The notes under the pieces are model-generated. The model searched no databases, was not told the origin of the DNA, and was given only the letters and a program-made list of their open reading frames with translations. Shown here piece by piece: positions 1-7,241 of a DNA stretch of 15,527 bases. Source of the DNA: Bacteroides sp. (GTDB taxonomy: Bacteria; Bacteroidota; Bacteroidia; Bacteroidales; Bacteroidaceae); the NCBI GenBank assembly GCA_019412865.1, contig DXOJ01000299.1, forward strand, positions 1 through 15,527. Direction: 5' to 3'. Numbering within the stretch: the first letter of the stretch is position 1; every line of letters starts with the position of its first letter. Made by a program: the position numbers and the translations under genes.

Positions 1-180
1 CAACTGAATATTAACTTTAGTCATTATGCTGCTTAATTTTGATTAGTTACTTATGTAATAATTTGAATGATTACAGTGCAAAAATCCCAATTATTAATGA
101 TTTCGAATAATAGAATCGTCCGTATAAAAGTTCAAATAGTACAAATCTCGTCAGGCAGAAAGCACCTAAAATACTATAAA

Positions 181-3100
181 TTAAGAGTTTGTATATTTCC
201 GTCTATAAGCAGCCGGAGTAATATCATAAGCATTTTTAAAACACCGGATAAAATAACTTGGATTAGAAAAACCGTAATCAAATGCTATATCAGCAATCAG
301 GGCATTGGGGTCATTCCGCAATTTTTCTGTTGCTTTTTTCAGTCTCAAAGATAAAATAAAGTCATTCGGGGTCTGTCCGGTCAATGCTTTCAATTTGGTG
401 AAAAGCAACGTTCTGCTCATACACATTTCTCGTGCAAAAGTAGCTACGTCAAAGTCTGGGTTATCAATATAAGATTCCACAATCGCCGTAGCATCCATCA
501 ACATCTTTTTATCGATCGGATTAAACGGAAGGTCTTCCACTTTAGGTTCGTCGTTTCGAACAAACCGTTGTTGAAGTAGTTTACGAGTCTGGATGATATT
601 GTTGCACCGGGCTACCAATATCTTGATATTAAAAGGTTTGGAGATATAATCATCCGCACCTGTCTGCAAGCCTTCCAAGGTATGTTCTTCCCGGTTGCGG
701 GCTGTCAGCAAGACAACAGGTATATGGCTGGTCTGCAAATTACTTTTCAACTTCTCGCACATTTCCAGTCCGGACATGACAGGCATCATGACGTCACTTA
801 CAATCATCTGCGGTTGGAGCGAAGAAGCCCGTTCCAATCCTTCCTGCCCGTCGGCAGCCGTATATACCTCATATATCTGTTCAAAAATCTGCGTCAATAC
901 TTTACGCATTTCCGGGTTATCTTCTACAATCAGTATTTTCACCGTTTTATCCGGCTTCACCATTTCCGAGATTTCTTGAGGCTCTATTACATAATGTTCG
1001 GCAACGCGTTCATCTGCAGAGGAAGATGCTTCCACATTCACATTTGCATCCCGGTGAAGAGTAACGATAAAAGACGTTATTCCATTCGGCTCACTTTCCA
1101 CTCCGATAGTTCCCTGATGCAATTCCACAATACCTTTTGCCATTGCCAGCCCGATACCCGATCCTTTGACAGTCCGTGTAGTTGTTGCCGAATCATCCTG
1201 CCAAAACCGTTCAAATACATGTTTGATCTTGGACTTTTCAATACCGACACCCAAATTGTTGACTGAAATCACAATGTCATTCTCTCCTTCCGCTGCCAAT
1301 TCTACAGAAATCCAGTCACCGGGCTTCGTATATTTAAAAGCGTTGGACAATAGATTATAGAACACTTTCTCTATCTGCGTCTTGTCAATATACAAATCCG
1401 CTTCTTTCAAAGTGGAAGAAAAACGGAGATCGATCTTATTCAGCTGCGCATAGCTATAGAAAGAACAACAAATCTCCTCTATCACCGCAACAATATTCTC
1501 TTTGGAAATTTTCAATTTCAGATATCCCTGATCCTGCTTACGGATATCAATCACCTCATCCACCAGATTATTCATCCGGCGGGAGTTCTTATAAATCTCC
1601 AAAATCTTATTATACACCTCGGGGATCATGTCTTTATGCATCAGGAGCATCTCAAGCTGACTGGATATAAGCGTTAACGGAGTACGGAACTCATGCGATA
1701 CATTGGTAAAGAAACGTAGTTTGGACTGGTTCACATTTTCGATATACTCTTTTTCCCGTTTCTCGGCCAATAGAGAATGTTGCAAGGTTTTCCGTATCCA
1801 GAACATACGGATAATATAGCCTGCAATAAGAATACCTGCCAATATCATCAGCAAAATAAACCATGCCCGTTGATAAACGGGAGCCTCCACTATCAGCTCA
1901 AAACTGGCAGAAGGTGCTTCCTGATCGTGAATGCGCAACTGGTCGCCACGAACATGAAAAGTATAACGCCCCGGATGAAGATTGGTATAAGTAACCATCG
2001 TATTATCTCCCGCCTTCATATATTCGTTATCAAATCCTTCAAGTTTATATTCCAGACCGATGTTGGAAATATTATTCAGGGTATTACTCGCTATCTCAAA
2101 AGTGACGGAAGAATACCTGGGCGGCAATACTAATTGATGTTCATACAATACCGTTTCCTTGATAAGTCCCAACGAATCAAAGGGTTGAATTTCCGTATTA
2201 TCCACAAGCACGCGTTTTACGAACACATTATACTCCACAGACTGCTTGTTCAGTTTCTCCTGGGCTATGGAAACGATGCCTGCCAGTCCACAGACATAAA
2301 TATCGTGGTCGGACGCAATGTACAGCCCTCCGTCATTCACGTTATTCAAGGGAAAATCACTCTGCCTGTTATAGTTCTCGAATGTGGTAGTGGCTAGATT
2401 GAATTTAGAGAAACCGCCATTCGTTGCCACATAAATGGAACCGTCCAGCGGACTCTCTACCAATCCGGTGATAAATCCATTCTCCAGTCCCTGCTTCGCT
2501 CCGTATCCTGCAAAGGCATCTTTCTTCTTATCGAACAGATAAATTCCCGATCCCGTCGATCCTAACCATATATGTCCTTTTCTATCACATAAAATATGAT
2601 TAATGTGGTGCTGTGCCGTGCTCTGCGCTATTTGGGAGAAAGGATAACTATGGGAAGTGCCCGCTTTCAAATTGACCCGTATCAGATCAAAAGAAGTGGT
2701 CAGCCATAAATCCCCTTCTTTATCGAACGTCATATCCCAAACCTGCGACAAATGTCTGGAAGCTAAAGAAGGATGTTCGAAATAATGCAACCGGAGATGT
2801 TTTTTATCCAATACAAGCAGCCCACCCTTGGCGGCTATCAATAAGGAATCGTGACCGGAAAACTCTATCATTTTTACCAGATTATAGGCCCTGTCAACCG
2901 TTTTCCCCTCCGGAGTATCGATATTTTCCGAAATAGATTCTATATGTCCGGTCGACAGATTAATCCGGTTGATGCCCTGATAAAGCGAAGCTACCCAAAG
3001 ATAATCCGATTCTTTCTCATAATACAGAGACTTCACAATCTTAAAAGACAGCTCTTGAGCATATAAATGTTTAAGCGGGAAAAAACGTTTGGCATGTTTA

Positions 3101-4212
3101 TCATAATAGTTCAATCCGCTTCCTTCACTTGCAAACCAGATCCGCCCGGAACGGTCTTCGGCAATGGAACTGATGATATAGGAATTCAAATGCCCGCCAA
3201 CAGCCGTAGACGAACGGTAAAAGTGATAAGCATCATTCGCTACATTATAATATTGTATTCCCTGATAGAAAGTGCCCAGCCATAAAGTTCCCGAAGTGTC
3301 ATAATGCATCGAAATGATGGAACGTGTATCGGCCGCCTCCACATTCAAGTCATATTCATAATCCGTAAACTCTCCGGTAGAGAGATTTAAAGTCTGCAAA
3401 CCGGCATAAGTTCCGATATACAGAAGACTATCATTGGCTTGTGTCACATGGCGCACATTATCATGGTTGATCGTATGATCAGCCACCTTATTATATCTGT
3501 AATGAGTAAGCTCCCCATTTGCCTCCAACCGGGTAAGTCCCCGGTTTCTGGTAGCTATCCAGATGCTCCCGTTTCTGTCTTCCGTAATTGAATTAACAGC
3601 CCCCACATCAATATGACGGGTGATATGAGCAGCCTGATCGATACAATAAATACCCTTGGAAGAAGTACCCACCACCACGGTCTGATTCTGACGAACCATT
3701 AGACTGTTCATCAATACATCCCCGCCATCCGAAGAAAATGAAAAGAATAATTCGGGCGCCTGGTCAAGGTCACGATAACGATAGATTTCTTTTCCGGTAG
3801 CTATCCACAACGCGTCGTGCGCATAGCAGATTCCTGCAACTTCTCCTTCACGCAGCACCTTAAAGCGGTTCAAACGCATGTCATAAAGAGTCACACTCTG
3901 CAAACTACGGATAAAAAGCAATCCTTCACTGTTTCCGCAAACCTGCCGGATATTATTTATATTGATTGAATAGGGATTCGCGTTATCCGGTTTGAAGACT
4001 TCAAATTTACGACCGTCAAAGCGGTTCAGTCCGTCTTGAGTACCAATCCATAAAAATCCGAATTCATCCTGATAGAAACAATTGACCGTTTGATGCGAAA
4101 GTCCTTGCCTTACATCTTTAAAACGCATATTGATATCCTTCGTCACATTTGCCATGCAACAAAGTACCGATATAAACAGGCAGTAAATAACAAGAAAGTT
4201 AGCTTTGGTCAT
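181..4212 (-). CDS. Hybrid two-component system sensor/regulator (HTCS), one-protein type
   Basis: Proteins of this class sit in the inner membrane, sense an oligosaccharide in the periplasm and directly activate polysaccharide-use genes. In order, numbering from the ATG at 4212 (1343 aa): signal peptide or N-terminal membrane helix (about 4-24); propeller repeats with WIGT/LWLGT-type motifs (about 30-685); Y_Y_Y domain (about 690-760); membrane helix (783-806); HisKA with VSHEFRTPL and phospho-His H840; HATPase with NLLSNAFKYT and GSGIGLAMAK (about 940-1050); receiver with VEDN, phospho-Asp D1140 in SDVMMP and the KPF lysine (about 1092-1205); C-terminal AraC HTH (about 1240-1343) with IADIAFDYGFSNPSYFIRCFK. 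The frame stays open to a TTG at 4239, but the ATG gives a cleaner signal sequence. The G1 box has Asn (N986) where Asp is usual. No susC/susD genes lie in the window, so ligand and targets are unknown. The class assignment is firm; the substrate is not. Confidence 0.96.
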   Translation of the reverse strand: MTKANFLVIYCLFISVLCCMANVTKDINMRFKDVRQGLSHQTVNCFYQDEFGFLWIGTQDGLNRFDGRKFEVFKPDNANPYSININNIRQVCGNSEGLLFIRSLQSVTLYDMRLNRFKVLREGEVAGICYAHDALWIATGKEIYRYRDLDQAPELFFSFSSDGGDVLMNSLMVRQNQTVVVGTSSKGIYCIDQAAHITRHIDVGAVNSITEDRNGSIWIATRNRGLTRLEANGELTHYRYNKVADHTINHDNVRHVTQANDSLLYIGTYAGLQTLNLSTGEFTDYEYDLNVEAADTRSIISMHYDTSGTLWLGTFYQGIQYYNVANDAYHFYRSSTAVGGHLNSYIISSIAEDRSGRIWFASEGSGLNYYDKHAKRFFPLKHLYAQELSFKIVKSLYYEKESDYLWVASLYQGINRINLSTGHIESISENIDTPEGKTVDRAYNLVKMIEFSGHDSLLIAAKGGLLVLDKKHLRLHYFEHPSLASRHLSQVWDMTFDKEGDLWLTTSFDLIRVNLKAGTSHSYPFSQIAQSTAQHHINHILCDRKGHIWLGSTGSGIYLFDKKKDAFAGYGAKQGLENGFITGLVESPLDGSIYVATNGGFSKFNLATTTFENYNRQSDFPLNNVNDGGLYIASDHDIYVCGLAGIVSIAQEKLNKQSVEYNVFVKRVLVDNTEIQPFDSLGLIKETVLYEHQLVLPPRYSSVTFEIASNTLNNISNIGLEYKLEGFDNEYMKAGDNTMVTYTNLHPGRYTFHVRGDQLRIHDQEAPSASFELIVEAPVYQRAWFILLMILAGILIAGYIIRMFWIRKTLQHSLLAEKREKEYIENVNQSKLRFFTNVSHEFRTPLTLISSQLEMLLMHKDMIPEVYNKILEIYKNSRRMNNLVDEVIDIRKQDQGYLKLKISKENIVAVIEEICCSFYSYAQLNKIDLRFSSTLKEADLYIDKTQIEKVFYNLLSNAFKYTKPGDWISVELAAEGENDIVISVNNLGVGIEKSKIKHVFERFWQDDSATTTRTVKGSGIGLAMAKGIVELHQGTIGVESEPNGITSFIVTLHRDANVNVEASSSADERVAEHYVIEPQEISEMVKPDKTVKILIVEDNPEMRKVLTQIFEQIYEVYTAADGQEGLERASSLQPQMIVSDVMMPVMSGLEMCEKLKSNLQTSHIPVVLLTARNREEHTLEGLQTGADDYISKPFNIKILVARCNNIIQTRKLLQQRFVRNDEPKVEDLPFNPIDKKMLMDATAIVESYIDNPDFDVATFAREMCMSRTLLFTKLKALTGQTPNDFILSLRLKKATEKLRNDPNALIADIAFDYGFSNPSYFIRCFKNAYDITPAAYRRKYTNS

Positions 4213-4307
4213 CAGTGTTTTTCGATAATTCGGATGCAATATTCGAGAAAATCCAAGATATATGCAAGCATTTATTCAAAAAACTGTCTGGCTACTACCT
4301 GTTAATT

Positions 4308-4338
4308 ATCCCCCGGACTGCATATAACTAATCCCCCG
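4308..4338 (-). repeat. Paired CGGGGGAT direct repeats upstream of HTCS
   Basis: On the minus strand CGGGGGATtAgTTA (4338-4325) and CGGGGGATAATTA (4315-4303) are near-identical and start 23 nt apart, about 100-125 nt upstream of the HTCS start codon. The G-run stands out in AT-rich surroundings. Two copies at about two helical turns would suit a dimeric regulator binding one DNA face. This is inference; with only two short copies it may be chance. Confidence 0.35.
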
Positions 4339-4343
4339 ATCGA

Positions 4344-4451
4344 ATAAAATTAATCGTCTGACAGTTGATTCTTTTTCGTCTGACAGTTGTCAGACGAAAG
4401 TTCAACAGTAGTCAGACGCAAGTTCAACAACTGTCAGACGATTAATTTTAT
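4344..4451. repeat. Nested inverted repeats with five 22-nt-phased CGTCTGAC copies
   Basis: The outer arms 4344-4367 and 4428-4451 are perfect 24-nt reverse complements. Inside them 4374-4385 and 4388-4399 form a perfect 12-bp hairpin with a 2-nt centre. The octamer CGTCTGAC occurs forward at 4355 and 4377 and in reverse at 4389, 4411 and 4433. Every same-strand neighbour is exactly 22 nt apart. The reverse copies lie in two near-identical tandem 22-nt units (4398-4419 and 4420-4441, three differences). It could be an operator array, a REP/MITE-like dispersed repeat, or a structured leader of one transcript. The structure is certain; the role is not. Confidence 0.9.
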
Positions 4452-4535
4452 GCATAAACAAGATTAGTTCCCTCTTTACTAAGAAATAGTTTTTAGCATA
4501 CGAAAGATTAAATTATACTATCAACCGCCTAAACA

Positions 4536-4567
4536 CTTGTTTATCATTGGTGAACTGCGTACTTTTG
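4536..4567 (+). promoter_or_regulatory. Bacteroides-type promoter of the EamA transporter gene
   Basis: A -33 element CTTG (4536-4539) is followed by exactly 20 nt and then TACTTTTG (4560-4567), a full match to the Bacteroides -7 consensus TAnnTTTG. Transcription would begin near 4572-4576, leaving a leader of about 15 nt before the ATG at 4590. The phased array lies wholly upstream of this promoter. Confidence 0.75.
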
Positions 4568-4589
4568 CACGCCAATAAAAAATAGAACA

Positions 4590-5501
4590 ATGACCCCAAA
4601 AAACAAAGGTTTTATCTATGGAGTGATTGCCGCTGCCAGCTACGGTATGAATCCTCTTTTTGCACTTCCACTCTATGCAGCCGGGATGAGTGTCGATACC
4701 GTTTTATTCTACCGTTATTTCTTCGCCGCAATCGTACTGGGTATTCTGATGAAAATGCAGCATCAATCCTTTGCGCTTCACAAGGCAGACGTTTTGCCCT
4801 TAGTCATTATGGGATTGCTATTCTCTTTTTCATCACTGCTTTTGTTTATGAGCTATAATTATATGGATGCCGGAATAGCTTCTACCATTCTCTTCGTCTA
4901 CCCGGTGATGGTAGCTGTCATTATGGGGATATTCTTCAAAGAAAAGATTTCCGCAATTACCGTCTTTTCCATCTTGCTGGCGCTTTCAGGTATCGCCTTG
5001 CTCTATCAGGGAGATGGAAACAAACCGCTGTCGACTTTGGGAATCATCTTTGTTCTGCTGTCCTCACTCTCTTATGCTATATATATAGTAGGCGTGAACC
5101 GTTCGACACTGAAAAACCTGCCGACCACCAAGCTTACATTCTACGCCATTTTGTTCGGACTATCGGTTTATATCGTCCGTTTAAATTTTTGTACGGAGCT
5201 ACAAATAATACCGTCAGTCTGGCTCTGGGCCGACGTACTGACACTAGCCATTCTGCCGACTGCCGTATCACTGATCTGTACCGCACTCGCCATCCATTAC
5301 ATAGGCTCTACTCCAACAGCCATACTGGGTGCCCTGGAACCGGTGACAGCTCTATTTTTCGGTGTTCTCCTGTTTCACGAAAAACTGACTCCCCGGTTAA
5401 TGGCAGGTATTTTAATGATTATCACTGCTGTTACCTTGATTATCATCGGTAAGTCACTCATAAAAAAGATGGGAATGCTGTTGCAGATGAACAAAAAATA
5501 A
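4590..5501 (+). CDS. EamA/DMT-superfamily inner-membrane transporter
   Basis: This 303-aa, very hydrophobic protein should have about ten membrane helices, typical of the drug/metabolite transporter superfamily. Two EamA halves are visible, about residues 7-139 and 148-286. The first begins FIYGVIAAASYGMNPLFA. The second holds the family signature GALEPVTALFFGVLLFHEKL, near residues 248-268. A short basic tail ends the protein. The substrate cannot be read from sequence; relatives export amino acids, metabolites or nucleotide-related compounds. The ATG at 4590 follows a consensus promoter by about 22 nt, so the start is well supported. The gene is divergent from the HTCS and shares its upstream region; no functional link is shown. 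The family call is firm. Confidence 0.93.
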   Translation: MTPKNKGFIYGVIAAASYGMNPLFALPLYAAGMSVDTVLFYRYFFAAIVLGILMKMQHQSFALHKADVLPLVIMGLLFSFSSLLLFMSYNYMDAGIASTILFVYPVMVAVIMGIFFKEKISAITVFSILLALSGIALLYQGDGNKPLSTLGIIFVLLSSLSYAIYIVGVNRSTLKNLPTTKLTFYAILFGLSVYIVRLNFCTELQIIPSVWLWADVLTLAILPTAVSLICTALAIHYIGSTPTAILGALEPVTALFFGVLLFHEKLTPRLMAGILMIITAVTLIIIGKSLIKKMGMLLQMNKK

Positions 5502-5511
5502 TATACTTTTG
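5480..5511 (+). promoter_or_regulatory. frr promoter inside the 3' end of the EamA gene
   Basis: GTTG (5480-5483), exactly 20 nt, then TACTTTTG (5504-5511) matches the Bacteroides sigma consensus. The -33 element lies in the last codons of the transporter gene and the -7 element starts 3 nt after its stop codon. The predicted leader before the frr ATG at 5553 is about 35 nt. This gives frr an independent constitutive promoter. Confidence 0.75.
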
Positions 5512-5552
5512 CTACTTAATCAATCAAAATGCAATTTTAAATCTCAAAAAAT

Positions 5553-6113
5553 ATGGTAGACGTAAAGACTTGCCTTGACAATGCACAAGAAAAAATGGAC
5601 ATGGCCATCATGTATCTGGAAGAAGCACTGGCACATATCCGCGCTGGAAAAGCGAGTGCCCGCTTATTAGATGGTATCCGCGTAGATTCTTACGGAAGTA
5701 TGGTGCCTATCAGCAATGTAGCAGCAATTACTACTCCGGACGCCCGCAGTATCGTAATCAAGCCGTGGGATAAAAGCATGTTCCGTGTTATCGAAAAAGC
5801 AATCATCGACTCTGACCTCGGTATCATGCCCGAAAACAATGGTGAAATGATCCGTATCGGTATTCCTCCTTTGACGGAAGAACGTCGTAAACAACTGGCA
5901 AAACAGTGTAAAGGAGAAGGTGAAACAGCTAAAGTAAGTGTACGTAACGCTCGTCGTGACGGTATCGACGCACTGAAGAAAGCTGTAAAAGACGGACTGG
6001 CAGAAGACGAACAGAAGAATGCGGAAGCCAAACTGCAAAAAATCCATGATAAGTATATCAAGCAAATCGATGATATGCTGGCTGAAAAGGATAAAGAAAT
6101 TATGACTGTTTAA
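5553..6113 (+). CDS. frr: Ribosome recycling factor
   Basis: RRF works in the cytoplasm with EF-G to split the post-termination ribosome so it can be reused. The 186-aa length matches the family norm of about 185. Visible signatures are [21 protein letters not shown] in the domain I/II junction, [22 protein letters not shown] in domain [14 protein letters not shown] at the return to domain I, and VRNARRDG followed by the long charged C-terminal helix. Domain I would be a three-helix bundle (about 1-30 and 105-186) and domain II a small beta/alpha domain (about 31-104). The ATG at 5553 sits about 35 nt after the predicted transcription start. rsgA follows 98 nt downstream on the same strand, a sensible partner in ribosome function. 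The call is certain. Confidence 0.98.
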   Translation: MVDVKTCLDNAQEKMDMAIMYLEEALAHIRAGKASARLLDGIRVDSYGSMVPISNVAAITTPDARSIVIKPWDKSMFRVIEKAIIDSDLGIMPENNGEMIRIGIPPLTEERRKQLAKQCKGEGETAKVSVRNARRDGIDALKKAVKDGLAEDEQKNAEAKLQKIHDKYIKQIDDMLAEKDKEIMTV

Positions 6114-6114
6114 A

Positions 6115-6202
6115 TTGAAAATTGAGAATTAAAAATTGAGAAATAAAGTGCGGCATACTACATGTCACAGTTCATTCTCATTTTTTAATTCTCAATTCTC
6201 AA
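6115..6202. repeat. AT-rich 28-nt inverted repeat between frr and rsgA
   Basis: Arms 6115-6142 and 6175-6202 are reverse complements with two mismatches (core 22 nt, 6121-6142 against 6175-6196, one mismatch) around a 32-nt loop. The arms are built from repeated ATTGAGAATT/AAAAATTGAG words. The right arm ends 9 nt before the rsgA ATG, so a folded RNA would lie beside the ribosome entry site. The low GC and absence of a following U-tract argue against a standard terminator. A dispersed Bacteroides intergenic repeat is the most likely identity. Confidence 0.85.
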
Positions 6203-6211
6203 CCTCAATTT

Positions 6212-7144
6212 ATGAAGGGATTAGTAATCAAAAACACGGGTAGTTGGTATCAGGTGAAAACCGATGACGGACAATCTATCGAATGTAAAATCAAAGGTAA
6301 TTTCCGACTGAAAGGGATTCGCAGCACCAATCCTGTCGCAGTGGGCGATCGTGTTCAGATTATACTTAATCAGGAAGGAACTGCTTTTATCAGCGAGATC
6401 GAAGACAGGAAAAACTATATCATCCGCCGTTCTTCCAATCTTTCCAAACAATCCCACATCCTTGCCGCCAATCTCGACCAGTGTATGTTGGTAGCAACCG
6501 TCAACTACCCCGAAACTTCCACTATTTTCATTGACCGCTTTCTTGCATCCGCAGAAGCTTATCGCGTTCCCGTCAAACTCGTATTCAACAAGGTAGATGC
6601 TTACGACGAGGATGAACTCCGCTATCTGGACGCACTTATCAACCTATATACACAGATCGGTTACCCTTGTTTCAAGGTTTCTGCAAAAAACGGTAATGGG
6701 GTGGACGAAATAAAAAAGGCATTGGAAGGCAAGATCACTTTATTCTCCGGACATTCGGGAGTCGGCAAATCGACTCTTATCAATTCCATACTGCCGGGCA
6801 TAGAAGCCAAGACCGGCGAGATTTCTTCTTACCATAACAAAGGTATGCACACCACTACTTTCTCCGAAATGTTCCCCGTGGAGGGAAATGGCTACATTAT
6901 CGACACTCCGGGCATCAAGGGGTTCGGTACATTCGATATGGAAGAAGAGGAAATCGGGCATTATTTTCCCGAAATATTCAAGACTTCCGCCAACTGCAAA
7001 TATGGCAACTGCACTCACCGTCATGAACCCGGATGTGCCGTACGCAAGGCCGTAGAAGAACACCTTATCAGCGAATCGCGCTATACCTCTTATTTAAATA
7101 TGCTGGAGGATAAAGAGGAAGGCAAATATCGGGCTGCTTACTGA
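6212..7144 (+). CDS. rsgA: Ribosome small-subunit-dependent GTPase A
   Basis: RsgA is a circularly permuted GTPase that helps 30S ribosome maturation in the cytoplasm. The 310-aa protein shows the permuted motif order that defines the family: an N-terminal OB-fold (about 1-75), G4 NKVD (126-129), G5 SAK, then the P-loop GHSGVGKST (180-188), a switch region with HTTTF, and G3 DTPG (231-234). The C-terminal zinc site is C262-x4-C267-x-H269-x5-C275, exactly the family pattern. All catalytic motifs are intact. The ATG at 6212 lies 9 nt after the AT-rich inverted repeat. No consensus promoter is visible in the gap, so it may be read from the frr promoter. The call is certain. Confidence 0.98.
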   Translation: MKGLVIKNTGSWYQVKTDDGQSIECKIKGNFRLKGIRSTNPVAVGDRVQIILNQEGTAFISEIEDRKNYIIRRSSNLSKQSHILAANLDQCMLVATVNYPETSTIFIDRFLASAEAYRVPVKLVFNKVDAYDEDELRYLDALINLYTQIGYPCFKVSAKNGNGVDEIKKALEGKITLFSGHSGVGKSTLINSILPGIEAKTGEISSYHNKGMHTTTFSEMFPVEGNGYIIDTPGIKGFGTFDMEEEEIGHYFPEIFKTSANCKYGNCTHRHEPGCAVRKAVEEHLISESRYTSYLNMLEDKEEGKYRAAY

Positions 7145-7176
7145 TTAACTCTTTTTTACCCTTTCTTTCTTTAAAC

Positions 7177-7194
7177 CTTTCCCGACGGGGGAAG
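7177..7194 (+). other. Short GC hairpin between rsgA and the efflux operon
   Basis: CTTTCCC (7177-7183) pairs with GGGGAAG (7188-7194) over 7 bp, including one G-U pair, around a GACG loop. No T-run follows, so an intrinsic terminator is poorly supported. It could be a weak attenuator or RNA-stabilising hairpin. Confidence 0.3.
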
Positions 7195-7241
7195 TCTAAT
7201 CTCTAAAGATGTATCATAACTGCTATATACAATACTAAACC

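Larger units (their letters stand above)
4213..4589. other. Divergent intergenic region between HTCS and EamA transporter
   Basis: This 377-nt stretch has no plausible gene. It must hold the start signals of both divergent genes. It contains two CGGGGGAT repeats on the minus strand (4308-4315 and 4331-4338), the phased CGTCTGAC array (4344-4451), an AT-rich tract (4452-4530) and a good promoter for the transporter. I could not find a convincing minus-strand promoter for the HTCS. Confidence 0.8.

Noticed and set aside
34..41. Plus-strand TAATTTTG promoter word near the left edge
   Set aside because: It has no good -33 element, and the only gene downstream is on the opposite strand.
4213..4239. 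Longer HTCS starting at TTG 4239
   Set aside because: It would add nine residues ahead of the signal sequence; the ATG at 4212 gives a standard signal peptide and codon.
4253..4260. HTCS promoter (-7 word TATCTTGG on the minus strand)
   Set aside because: It has one mismatch to the consensus and the nearest TTTG is only 16 nt away, outside the usual 19-21 nt. A second candidate, TAATCTTG (4466-4459), has no -33 element.
4344..4451. Invertible (phase-variable) promoter flanked by 24-nt inverted repeats
   Set aside because: The arms would suit an inverton, but the 60-nt interior has no TAnnTTTG in either direction and is itself palindromic; no invertase gene is near.
4344..4451. CRISPR array
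   Set aside because: The repeats are short, face both ways, abut each other without unique spacers, and no cas gene is present.
5529..5540. Three-codon upstream ORF (ATG CAA TTT TAA) in the frr leader
   Set aside because: Such a short ORF is expected by chance in AT-rich DNA and has no supporting feature.
5667..6065. Antisense reading frames over frr, and similar ones over rsgA, the pump and fumarase
   Set aside because: They overlap clearly conserved genes, show no family motif or start signals, and are shadows of codon bias.
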